Positions 1 to 5,817 of a stretch of DNA of 10,248 nucleotides are shown here, piece by piece. Position 1 is the stretch's first letter. Every line of letters starts with the position of its first letter. The notes beneath the pieces are model-generated. The model was not told where the DNA came from. It saw nothing but the letters and a program-made list of their open reading frames with translations, and did no database searches. The translations under genes were made by a program, and so were the position numbers. The stretch is from an uncultured Christensenella sp. Lineage in GTDB: Bacteria > Bacillota > Clostridia > Christensenellales > UBA3700. The DNA lies in NCBI GenBank assembly GCA_910584975.1, contig CAJUEA010000038.1, forward strand, positions 1 to 10,248, written 5' to 3'.

Positions 1-8
1 AGCTCCAC

Positions 9-43
9 AACAAAATAGAACGCAGTTTGCGTTCTATTTTGTT
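9..43. terminator. Rho-independent terminator hairpin of an upstream gene
   Basis: A perfect 15-bp inverted repeat (arms 9-23 and 29-43) has a 5-nt loop, AGTTT. Each arm ends in an A- or T-rich run, so the hairpin could stop transcription from either side. The gene it serves lies before the window, and nothing coding is visible in the first eight bases. Confidence 0.85.
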
Positions 44-452
44 ATTAAAAAAACTTAGTAGAATCGCCGGGGACCTGCTCATTAAAAACGGGGACATACA
101 AAATAAAATTTTTTGTGAAAAATATTAATTTGATTTTTTTGTAAGTTAGTGTAATATTAAAAGTAAAAATCAAAATATTTTTTAATTGTTGAGTCTAGAT
201 TTTGCTTAAATTTATGGGGAAAATTATTGGTTGGTATTTTTTGATTCATTGATTTTATTGACTAAATAAAAGGGAGTTTTTTTGGTGAATTTTTTATTTA
301 AATTAGTTGTCTTTTATTGTTGAGTTTGCTATAATTGTATGCGTGATAAATAAAAAATAATATAATTAAGGTAAATTTAATTGTAAATTTTATTTATACA
401 CTACATTAATTAACCACAAATCGTTTTTATATTGGAGTCAGGAGTTAGTAGT
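44..452. other. Gene-free AT-rich intergenic stretch
   Basis: I see no credible coding region on either strand. The stretch is almost pure A/T except for a G-rich patch at 66-95 that contains two CGGGGAC words 21 bp apart (68-74 and 89-95). A 10-bp direct repeat, ATTGTTGAGT, occurs at 185-194 and 316-325. The right end holds a candidate promoter (307-335) and about 110 nt of leader before the next gene. Confidence 0.7.
307..335 (+). promoter_or_regulatory. Candidate sigma-A promoter for the DUF3592-like gene
   Basis: A -35 of TTGTCT (307-312) is separated by 17 bp from a perfect TATAAT (330-335). Transcription would start near 342 and leave a leader of roughly 110 nt. The -35 matches only 4 of 6 consensus bases and the surroundings are very A/T-rich, so a chance match is possible. 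Confidence 0.5.
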
Positions 453-1217
453 ATGAGCAAATTGTATGACAAGTATTTTAATGATGAAAAAAAAGATGAA
501 ACAGAAATTGAAACAATCAATGGAGATGCAAATATCGAAGTCGCAAAATTGACAGACGAGGTTCTAAGCAATATTGGAGATAATCAAGAAAATATGAATG
601 TTAGCACACATGAAAACGATATTCATATTAGCAAAATTGGTGATAATCAAAAAGATATCAATTTTAACGGGAATAAAGTTGATTATGAAATTAACAAAAT
701 TGAAGATAAAAAAGAAAATTCAAATGCAAGTGCTAAGACAATTCAAGGACAAAAAAACTCAAAAGCAATTCTCATAGTTATGTGCATTATTTTTACCATT
801 GTCGGTGCTTTTTTGATGTATTTAGGTGTTTCAAAAACTATAAAATATTTGAGTTTTGAAGAAGTTGAAGCAGAAATTGTGTATGTTAGGACTTATAGGT
901 CAACTGGAAGAAAATCAACATTGATGGCTGTTCCAACATATGAATTTGTTGTTGATGGTGTTACTTATAGAGTTGAAAGCAGTACTTCTGTTAGTGCAAA
1001 TCTTGCTCCTCGTGTTGGTGATAAAGAAAAAATAAAATATAATCCAAATGACCCAGAAGAAATTTTGAATTTTAGTTGGACGATTATTATTTTCTATGTT
1101 ATGGGTTCTATATTTGGAGGGGTTGGAATAACATTATTAATACTTGTTTTAAAAGGAAAAGTTCAGGTTTCTCCAACAAATAAAAGCAACAAAACGATTG
1201 TTAATTCTTATCGCTAA
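453..1217 (+). CDS. Membrane protein with DUF3592-like domain and repetitive acidic N-terminus
   Basis: 254 aa, function unknown. I chose the ATG at 453 because AGGAG (440-444) lies 8 nt upstream; a TTG at 432 would overlap that site. Residues 1-101 are hydrophilic and Asn/Asp/Glu-rich. They include three imperfect 21-residue units (39-59, 60-80, 81-101), the first two containing IGDNQ. A membrane segment spans about 105-125. A small beta-rich domain follows (about 136-205; EAEIVYVRTYRSTGR, PTYEFVVDGVTYR, KIKYNPNDPEEI). This pattern of covalent-modification-like Y-x-F-x-V-x-G and YNP-x-DP motifs matches DUF3592 proteins. A second membrane segment spans about 208-234. The domain between the two helices should lie outside the cell, with the repeat region in the cytoplasm. 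The gene is monocistronic, bounded by a promoter at 307-335 and the terminator at 1401-1434. Naming DUF3592 is by motif recall, not a profile search. Confidence 0.8.
   Translation: MSKLYDKYFNDEKKDETEIETINGDANIEVAKLTDEVLSNIGDNQENMNVSTHENDIHISKIGDNQKDINFNGNKVDYEINKIEDKKENSNASAKTIQGQKNSKAILIVMCIIFTIVGAFLMYLGVSKTIKYLSFEEVEAEIVYVRTYRSTGRKSTLMAVPTYEFVVDGVTYRVESSTSVSANLAPRVGDKEKIKYNPNDPEEILNFSWTIIIFYVMGSIFGGVGITLLILVLKGKVQVSPTNKSNKTIVNSYR
567..755 (+). repeat. Three tandem imperfect 63-bp (21-codon) units
   Basis: Units lie at 567-629, 630-692 and 693-755, in frame within the DUF3592-like gene. Unit 1 begins SNIGDNQENMN, unit 2 SKIGDNQKDIN and unit 3 NKIEDKKENSN. Units 1 and 2 are close at both DNA and protein level, and unit 3 has decayed. 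The exact 63-bp spacing supports tandem duplication. Confidence 0.7.
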
Positions 1218-1400
1218 TTGCATTATTTAAATTCACTGCTATAGAGATTAAGTATTAAAATTGTGAAATATAATATTGACATTTTTTAAATATAGTTTTG
1301 TTGCACAAATATTATTTAATTATTACAATTTTATTTAATATAAAAATATATAAATTTACTTTAGTGTGGGAAAAGCTTTAATGATTATTGTGATAATAGA

Positions 1401-1434
1401 AAAAAATAAGTGCTTATTATAGCACTTATTTTTT
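1401..1434. terminator. Bidirectional Rho-independent terminator
   Basis: A perfect 14-bp inverted repeat (arms 1401-1414 and 1421-1434) has a 6-nt loop, TATTAT. The core is AAGTGCT/AGCACTT with A and T runs on the two outer sides. It lies between two convergent genes (stops at 1217 on + and 1449 on -) and can serve both. Confidence 0.9.
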
Positions 1435-1448
1435 TTATAAAAAACATA

Positions 1449-2066
1449 TTAGTCATTCATTGCGTCTGAAAGTATTGCCATAACTTTGTCATAGCAACCA
1501 CCACAACCAGTAGAGCAGCGAGTGATATCTTTGATGTCTTCAAAGGCTTTTAACAAGTTGTTGATATCATTGTGTTTATGCAATTCATTGACGATATCCA
1601 AAAAGCTTACATTGTTGCAGTTGCAAACAATATAGTCGCCGTTTGCAAGTGTTTTTACAGGCACAGTTTCGCAAGTTGATTTTGCAAGATCTTCTGCTTT
1701 CCAAAGTCCGTGTAAATTGCAATATGCATAAACAGCAACCAACTCATCATCTTCACACAAGGCAAATGTAACTTGAGGTTTGCTGCCTGCTGAAAGAACT
1801 TTTCTTTGATTACCTTGTTTTGTTTTAATTGATACCCATTCAATAGAGTGTTCTTCGCTCATAGGGTGAGCAACTTCTCCGACAGTAACAATTACTTTGT
1901 TATCTTTTATTTCAAATACTGGCACATGTTTTTCTTTTGCAGCATCCACACTACCAGCGATAATTTCGTTCATTTTTTGTCCACAACAGATTACAGGTAC
2001 GCCTGTCTCTTTTACGATAGCAACAATTTTGCCACAATGACTGCATTTGTAAAATCTTTGTTCCAT
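1449..2066 (-). CDS. Desulfoferrodoxin (superoxide reductase) fused to a BFD-like [2Fe-2S] domain
   Basis: 205 aa. The ATG at 2066 is preceded by GGAG (2076-2079) 9 nt upstream. Residues 1-35 form a desulforedoxin-type rubredoxin-like iron site with Cys8, Cys11, Cys27 and Cys28. Residues about 40-125 form the superoxide reductase domain with the usual His4Cys iron ligands, His47, His67, His73, His119 and Cys116; Glu45-Lys46 occupy the catalytic EKH position. The family reduces superoxide to hydrogen peroxide in the cytoplasm of anaerobes without making oxygen, drawing electrons from rubredoxin-like donors. Residues about 145-205 are an added domain with Cys148-x-Cys150 and Cys188-x2-Cys191, the arrangement in bacterioferritin-associated ferredoxin-like domains, plus an extra Cys184. 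Typical desulfoferrodoxins end near residue 125, so this is a C-terminal fusion. The added cluster probably feeds electrons to the reductase, which is inference. The gene has its own strong promoter. Confidence 0.93.
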   Translation of the reverse strand: MEQRFYKCSHCGKIVAIVKETGVPVICCGQKMNEIIAGSVDAAKEKHVPVFEIKDNKVIVTVGEVAHPMSEEHSIEWVSIKTKQGNQRKVLSAGSKPQVTFALCEDDELVAVYAYCNLHGLWKAEDLAKSTCETVPVKTLANGDYIVCNCNNVSFLDIVNELHKHNDINNLLKAFEDIKDITRCSTGCGGCYDKVMAILSDAMND

Positions 2067-2103
2067 ATGATAAGTCTCCGTAAATGTAAAATTTAATGTA
2101 TAA

Positions 2104-2132
2104 ATTATAGCATATTTGCCAGTTTTTGTCAA
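2104..2132 (-). promoter_or_regulatory. Perfect-consensus sigma-A promoter of the desulfoferrodoxin gene
   Basis: Read on the - strand, TTGACA (2127-2132) and TATAAT (2104-2109) are exact consensus matches separated by 17 bp. The start point would fall near 2097, giving a leader of about 31 nt. This indicates strong, separate transcription of the superoxide reductase gene downstream of the GH16 gene. I found no convincing PerR-type palindrome over it. Confidence 0.85.
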
Positions 2133-2168
2133 TTACCTATAAATTATTTGCCTGTAATATTCATTTTT

Positions 2169-3191
2169 TTAGAATTTCTTTTGATTATTCACAGCGAATT
2201 CAGTTGAAGGTATGCGATAGGTGCGAACATAATCAATTTCAAAGTCGCCATATTCTACATCTTCAGGGTTGTCTGTTACCAGTTGTTTGCCCTTTGGAAT
2301 TATTGCTTTCCAAGGATTTGTGCCAACCACACCATCCTCGCCACCTATTTCTGTGGATAGAAACAAGTATTGTGGAACTCCTGATACATTTCCTGTGCGA
2401 TTGTAACTTGTAGTCCACACGCAAATGTTATCAATATAAAATTTATACATATTTTCATCCCAGTAAAGGCCATAAACATGAAAATTGTCGTAAATGTCTC
2501 CTGCATTTTCAGTAAGCCATTTCATATTAAAAGTGCTTGTGCCTGTTCCAAGATTATAGTCGCCAATGTGCAATGCTTGTTGTACAACTTGATTGTTTTT
2601 GCGAGCATAAGCAGGAGCTTCCATAATGTCAATTTCGCTACCATAAGTTTTTGCATCCAGTGCTGCTTTACCATCAGTTGCCTTTGGTGCATTGTAAGGC
2701 ATCATCCAAAATGCTGACCAAGTTCCGTAGAATTTTGGAAGTCTTGCACGAACTTCAAAATAACCATATTTTTGAGCAAGGGCTTGGTCGCTTATTATTC
2801 CTGCTGATTGCCATTTCCCATCAACTTTTTGAGTTCTAATTTTAAGGGCAGTCACAGTTTCGTCGCCATCTTGTGTTTTTTCCACAACGCATTGGTCAAG
2901 TGTCCAGTAGCCGCCTTTTCTGACAACTTTTCTGCCTTTTTGAGTGCCGTCAAAAGGCTCGCCTGAGTCAGCATCCGTTCCCGGTTCAATACGCCAGTTG
3001 TTAGTGTTTATTTCAGTAGCCTCAAATTCGTCATGCCAAACGATGTTTTCAACTGTTTTAATTGTTCTCAAATCGACCTCGTAAGACTCATCAGTTAAAA
3101 ACCAACACAATGTGAAAGTGATTGCAAATACAACCAAAAATATAACAGCTGCTATTATGAAAATGATTTGCTTTTTGTTAACTCTACCCAT
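2169..3191 (-). CDS. Membrane-anchored glycoside hydrolase family 16 (beta-glucanase/laminarinase-like)
   Basis: 340 aa. The ATG at 3191 has GGAG (3198-3201) 6 nt upstream; a TTG four codons earlier would overlap that site. Lys6-Lys7 followed by a hydrophobic stretch (about 9-32) with no obvious cleavage site suggests an N-terminal anchor with the rest outside the cell. The catalytic domain fills residues about 49-327, beginning IVWHDEF and ending FEIDYVRTYR. The GH16 active-site motif E-x-D-x-x-E is intact as EIDIME: Glu186 would be the nucleophile, Asp188 the helper and Glu191 the acid/base. The substrate-cleft motif GTWSAFWMMP lies at 156-165. GH16 enzymes retain configuration and cut beta-1,3, beta-1,3-1,4 or beta-1,4 linkages in glucans and galactans; the substrate cannot be assigned here. 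There is no carbohydrate-binding module and no neighbouring sugar transporter. The gene diverges from spoIIID across 193 bp. Confidence 0.92.
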   Translation of the reverse strand: MGRVNKKQIIFIIAAVIFLVVFAITFTLCWFLTDESYEVDLRTIKTVENIVWHDEFEATEINTNNWRIEPGTDADSGEPFDGTQKGRKVVRKGGYWTLDQCVVEKTQDGDETVTALKIRTQKVDGKWQSAGIISDQALAQKYGYFEVRARLPKFYGTWSAFWMMPYNAPKATDGKAALDAKTYGSEIDIMEAPAYARKNNQVVQQALHIGDYNLGTGTSTFNMKWLTENAGDIYDNFHVYGLYWDENMYKFYIDNICVWTTSYNRTGNVSGVPQYLFLSTEIGGEDGVVGTNPWKAIIPKGKQLVTDNPEDVEYGDFEIDYVRTYRIPSTEFAVNNQKKF

Positions 3192-3291
3192 AAACAACTC
3201 CAAATCTATTTAAAAAATTATTTATTATTAAAAGTATATTTTATATATAATAACATATTTTTATTAATAATGCAATAGCAAAAAATTTAAA

Positions 3292-3301
3292 ACTTGTCCT
3301 T
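3292..3301 (-). promoter_or_regulatory. Candidate SpoIIID-binding box
   Basis: On the - strand this reads AAGGACAAGT, a full match to the B. subtilis SpoIIID consensus WWRRACARNY with the strong core GGACAAG. It lies 24 bp upstream of the candidate sigma-E -35 of spoIIID and 100 bp upstream of the GH16 start. The same core also occurs inside coding DNA (6478-6484 and 9407-9413), so position rather than sequence alone makes this site interesting. Confidence 0.4.
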
Positions 3302-3325
3302 TTTTTCAGTTTTTGTAACAATTTT

Positions 3326-3354
3326 GCATATTGGTTGCGATAAGTCAATAAAAT
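3326..3354 (+). promoter_or_regulatory. Candidate sigma-E promoter of spoIIID
   Basis: GCATATT (3326-3332) fits the sigma-E -35 consensus KMATATT exactly. After 14 bp, AATAAAAT (3347-3354) matches 6 of 8 positions of the -10 consensus CATACAMT. Spacing is as expected, transcription would start near 3361, and the ribosome site begins at 3372. In B. subtilis spoIIID is transcribed by mother-cell sigma-E, which agrees. There is no better sigma-A pair in this stretch. Confidence 0.55.
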
Positions 3355-3384
3355 ATATAGAGAAGTATATCAGGAGTATGTAAT

Positions 3385-3633
3385 ATGCAAAATTATATTA
3401 TGGAAAGGGTGGAGGAAATTGCTAATTACATTATCGAAACAGGGTCAACTTTACGGGATACGGCAAATGTTTTTATGATTTCTAAAAGCACTGCACATAC
3501 AGATATGACAATAAGATTACCGGAAATTGATGCTGAAAAGTACGAAAAAGTTCGTGAAGTGTTAGATAAAAATCTAGCAGAAAGACATATTAGGGGAGGA
3601 CATAGTACTCAATTAAAATACTTGCATAATTAA
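3385..3633 (+). CDS. spoIIID: Sporulation transcriptional regulator SpoIIID
   Basis: 82 aa, slightly shorter than the 93-aa B. subtilis protein, which carries a longer C-terminal tail. The ATG has AGGAG (3372-3376) 8 nt upstream. Recognisable family features are the start YIMERVEEIANYIIETGSTLR, a helix-turn-helix at about residues 21-43 (DTANVFMISKSTAHTDMTIRLP), then LPEID and the C-terminal IRGGHSTQLKY (69-79), which corresponds to LRGGEATKLKY in B. subtilis. SpoIIID is a mother-cell DNA-binding protein that activates and represses sigma-E-dependent genes during spore formation and stimulates its own gene. It appears monocistronic, with a candidate sigma-E promoter upstream and a strong terminator 14 nt after the stop. 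Its presence is the clearest sign that the organism forms endospores. Confidence 0.95.
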   Translation: MQNYIMERVEEIANYIIETGSTLRDTANVFMISKSTAHTDMTIRLPEIDAEKYEKVREVLDKNLAERHIRGGHSTQLKYLHN

Positions 3634-3647
3634 AAAATTTTTAAATG

Positions 3648-3685
3648 AAAAAATAGAATTGAAAGTTTTTTCAATTCTATTTTTT
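3648..3685. terminator. Bidirectional Rho-independent terminator after spoIIID
   Basis: A perfect 17-bp inverted repeat (arms 3648-3664 and 3669-3685) has loop GTTT. The core is TAGAATTG/CAATTCTA flanked by an A6 and a T6 run, so it can act in both directions. It follows the spoIIID stop by 14 nt and is the nearest candidate stop for the converging ttcA-like transcript, though that leaves about 170 nt of untranslated 3' RNA. Confidence 0.9.
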
Positions 3686-3717
3686 GCAATTATCCTGCCG
3701 AAAATCGATATTATTTT

Positions 3718-3850
3718 GCAAATAAGCTCATTATTTTGCCTAATTAATGCATTTTTCAGAGCTATTAAGCATTAAATTTATTTGTCTAATTATCGTAATT
3801 AGCTTTAAATTTATCGATGCATTTGTGTGAGCTAAAATTATGTGCCTAAT
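3718..3850. repeat. Degenerate AGCT-headed repeats in the convergent intergenic region
   Basis: AGCT begins four similar A/T-rich segments at 3725, 3760, 3801 and 3830, spaced 35, 41 and 29 bp. Shared words include AATTAATGCATTT, CGATGCATTT, TTAAATTTAT and TGCCTAAT. A perfect 7-bp palindrome with a TCG centre sits at 3786-3802. The units are too diverged for a confident consensus. No gene is visible between the spoIIID stop and the ttcA-like stop (3634-3856). Confidence 0.35.
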
Positions 3851-3856
3851 ATGGAT

Positions 3857-4627
3857 CTAAATTTTTCTGTTGTCGTCATTGTCTTTTTTGTATCCTTCAG
3901 GCAAAGACCTATCCCACAAATTATTTCTGCTTGGGTTGTAAATTGCACCAAGCATAATTTGTTTTGTCCCAGGCTTTTCAGTGTTGATTTTGTCAATCAA
4001 TGCTTTGGTGTGACTGCGATTAGAATTTTTGTCCTTAGGGCAAGGATTGTGTACTATTGGGTAATTATATTTTTTTGCCAAAGCAGTCAAGTATTTTTCC
4101 TCTATGTAAATAAAAGGTCGTATCAAAGTGATATTTGTTCTGTCCATAAAGCTGACTGGAGAAAAGGTGCTGAATCGTCCTTCGTTCATAAGACACATAA
4201 GCATTGTTTCCAAAATGTCATCTGCATGGTGACCTAAAGCTATTTTGTTGCAGCCGTTTTCAATGGCAATTGTGTTTAGTGCACCCCTTCGCATTTTTGA
4301 ACAAAGTGAACAAGGACTTTTTTCTTTTCTGTCTTCAAAGATAATTCTTGCAATGTCTGTGTCGTGAATAATAAGAGGTATGTTTTCCTGTTTGCAAAAG
4401 TCTTTTAGGGCTTGCACCTCTTTTTGATCTGTGTCTGCAAACCCCAAATTTATGTTGATTGCAATAATATCAAATTTGTAAGGAGCAAACTTTTTGTAGC
4501 CGTTTAGCACAGCAAGTAGACAGATGCTGTCTTTGCCACCACTCAATCCAATGGCAATTTTGTCTCCTTCTTGTATCATATGATAGTCATCGATGGCGCG
4601 TCTTGTAAGACTAAGTATTTTTTGCAT
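3857..4627 (-). CDS. TtcA-family PP-loop tRNA thiolase (tRNA 2-thiocytidine biosynthesis type)
   Basis: 256 aa. The ATG at 4627 has AAGGG (4636-4640) 8 nt upstream; a TTG two codons earlier lacks that spacing. The PP-loop SGGKDS at residues 29-34 binds ATP. Cys106-x2-Cys109 (SPCSLCSKMRRG) and Cys196 (HNPCPKD) sit where TtcA proteins hold an oxygen-sensitive [4Fe-4S] cluster. GHHADDILETMLM at 132-144 is another family hallmark. E. coli TtcA thiolates cytidine 32 of certain tRNAs by adenylating the base and transferring sulfur. Clostridia carry several related PP-loop proteins, so the exact nucleotide target is not certain and no symbol is given. The enzyme is soluble. The C-terminus (about 245-256) is a short Lys/Asp/Asn-rich tail. 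The gene converges on spoIIID and diverges from the 4805 gene. Confidence 0.88.
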   Translation of the reverse strand: MQKILSLTRRAIDDYHMIQEGDKIAIGLSGGKDSICLLAVLNGYKKFAPYKFDIIAININLGFADTDQKEVQALKDFCKQENIPLIIHDTDIARIIFEDRKEKSPCSLCSKMRRGALNTIAIENGCNKIALGHHADDILETMLMCLMNEGRFSTFSPVSFMDRTNITLIRPFIYIEEKYLTALAKKYNYPIVHNPCPKDKNSNRSHTKALIDKINTEKPGTKQIMLGAIYNPSRNNLWDRSLPEGYKKDNDDNRKI

Positions 4628-4681
4628 TTCCAAATCCCTTTATTTAAATGTTTTTGTTTATTTACATATAAATATATATAT

Positions 4682-4711
4682 AATATACACTAATTCATTG
4701 ACTTTATGCAA
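4682..4711 (-). promoter_or_regulatory. Weak candidate promoter of the ttcA-like gene
   Basis: On the - strand TTGCAT (4706-4711), an 18-bp spacer and TATATT (4682-4687) form a weak sigma-A-type pair. It would overlap the divergent + strand promoter, whose -35 at 4698-4703 falls within this spacer. The A/T-rich context lowers confidence. Confidence 0.3.
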
Positions 4712-4726
4712 CTGTTTGGGTATAAT
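4698..4726 (+). promoter_or_regulatory. Strong sigma-A promoter for the transporter operon
   Basis: TTGACT (4698-4703) and TATAAT (4721-4726) are separated by 17 bp, matching 11 of 12 consensus bases. Transcription would start near 4733, leaving a leader of about 72 nt before the ATG at 4805. Confidence 0.8.
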
Positions 4727-4753
4727 TAAAATGTATCAAAATAAAATATAATA

Positions 4754-4797
4754 GGTTGGTGGCAATATTCACAACCAAATCTGTTTGTTTTTGGTGG
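4754..4797 (+). promoter_or_regulatory. Leader with duplicated TTGGTGG and two mutually exclusive pairings
   Basis: TTGGTGG occurs at 4756-4762 and again at 4791-4797, where the second copy includes the ribosome binding site. Between them lies CACAACCAAA (4770-4779). The upstream copy can pair as GGTT/AACC plus GTG/CAC (4754-4761 with 4770-4776, one bulged G). The downstream copy can pair as ACCAAA/TTTGGT (4774-4779 with 4790-4795) and would bury the ribosome site. Both use bases 4774-4776, so only one can form at a time. I do not recognise a known riboswitch class. Confidence 0.35.
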
Positions 4798-4804
4798 GTA
4801 AGAT

Positions 4805-5791
4805 ATGGCAGATGCGATAATTAAATTTTTTCAAGAACTTTTGAATAATGATATTTTGACAATTTTAATCATATCAATGATTCCTATTGTGGAGTTGCGT
4901 GGCGCAGTGCCAGTTGCAATTGAAATGGGGTTCAGTTGGTATGAGGCGTTTGGCTATGCTTTTTTGGGTTCAATTATTGTCGCGCCTATTCTACTTTTAA
5001 TTTTAATGCCAATCCTCAATGCAATGAAGAAGATTAAATTTTTCAGAGGACTTGCAAATGCTGTGGAAAATTTGTTCCAATCTAAGGCAGAAAGTGTAAG
5101 AAAAAAAGCAAACAAAGCTGATTCAAAAAACACAGAAGATATTATAAAAATGGTTGGTGTCTTTTTGTTTGTGGCAATACCTTTACCTTTGACAGGCGTT
5201 TGGACGGGCACTGCCGTCGCTGTCTTCTTAGGACTCGGTTTTTGGAAATCATTGATTTCAGTTGCCGTTGGAAATGTTTCTGCAGGGCTCATTATGACAG
5301 GACTCAGCTTGTTGTTTAAGGACAATTTGAATTTGTTTTTGACAATCTTTATGGCTGTTGTTTTGGGTGTTTTGGTGCTAAATATTATTTATTTGGTTGT
5401 AAAATCTCACTTAAAAAAGAAAAAAGCCGTCAATGAGAGTGATTGCAAAGATGGCGAAAATAAATCTTGTAACATCGCTAATGACAATGTTGAAATTTGC
5501 GAAGATATGAATGAAAAAAATGAAAATAATACTCAAAGATTGCAAAACGCTATTGTAAGTGACACAGAAAGTGTTGTGGGTAATATACTCGAGAAAAAGA
5601 TTGAAAACAATGATATTGCTGGCTTGAATGACAAATTTGAAAGTCAAAATGTGAAAGTGAGCAAGTGTGTAGTAAAAAATATTGATAATGCAGAGCCACA
5701 AATGGAAATAATGGACAATGATTGTGAAGATGAAATTGATAGTGGCAAAAAGAATGATTTGAAAGTTGATTTTTCAAACATTCATGATTAA
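4805..5791 (+). CDS. COG2426 / small multidrug export-type membrane protein with long acidic tail
   Basis: 328 aa. The ATG has GGTGG (4793-4797) 7 nt upstream. Residues 1-200 match the small integral membrane family annotated as putative small multidrug export protein (Pfam Sm_multidrug_ex, COG2426). ELRGAVPV lies at 30-37 and PLPLTGVWTGT at 126-136, the two conserved repeats expected in the re-entrant or helical core. About five hydrophobic segments fall near 15-35, 48-72, 115-143, 147-170 and 177-200. The family name rests on weak evidence and the real substrate is unknown. Family members are usually about 150-200 aa. Here residues 201-328 add a hydrophilic tail that starts with a basic stretch (HLKKKKA) and is then rich in Asp, Glu and Asn with no recognised domain; by the positive-inside rule it lies in the cytoplasm. 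It is the first gene of an apparent operon with the NSS transporter. Confidence 0.8.
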   Translation: MADAIIKFFQELLNNDILTILIISMIPIVELRGAVPVAIEMGFSWYEAFGYAFLGSIIVAPILLLILMPILNAMKKIKFFRGLANAVENLFQSKAESVRKKANKADSKNTEDIIKMVGVFLFVAIPLPLTGVWTGTAVAVFLGLGFWKSLISVAVGNVSAGLIMTGLSLLFKDNLNLFLTIFMAVVLGVLVLNIIYLVVKSHLKKKKAVNESDCKDGENKSCNIANDNVEICEDMNEKNENNTQRLQNAIVSDTESVVGNILEKKIENNDIAGLNDKFESQNVKVSKCVVKNIDNAEPQMEIMDNDCEDEIDSGKKNDLKVDFSNIHD

Positions 5792-5817
5792 ATTTGATTT
5801 GATAAATAAGGATAAAA

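Noticed and set aside
432..452. TTG start giving a protein seven residues longer than the DUF3592-like call
   Set aside because: The only good ribosome site, AGGAG at 440-444, lies inside this extension and is ideally placed for the ATG at 453.
2067..2132. Upstream in-frame extension of the desulfoferrodoxin
   Set aside because: It would cover the consensus promoter and the GGAG site, and the family begins at the rubredoxin-like Cys motif.
2104..2132. PerR operator over the desulfoferrodoxin promoter
   Set aside because: The A/T-rich -10 region resembles part of a PerR box, but the second half of the palindrome does not match.
3842..4237. 131-codon open frame on the + strand
   Set aside because: It is antisense to the TtcA-like gene, has no ribosome site and its translation lacks any family signature.
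4733..4804. Guanidine-type riboswitch ahead of the multidrug-export-like gene
   Set aside because: None of the conserved guanidine riboswitch loop sequences I can recall is present; only the duplicated TTGGTGG arrangement is seen.
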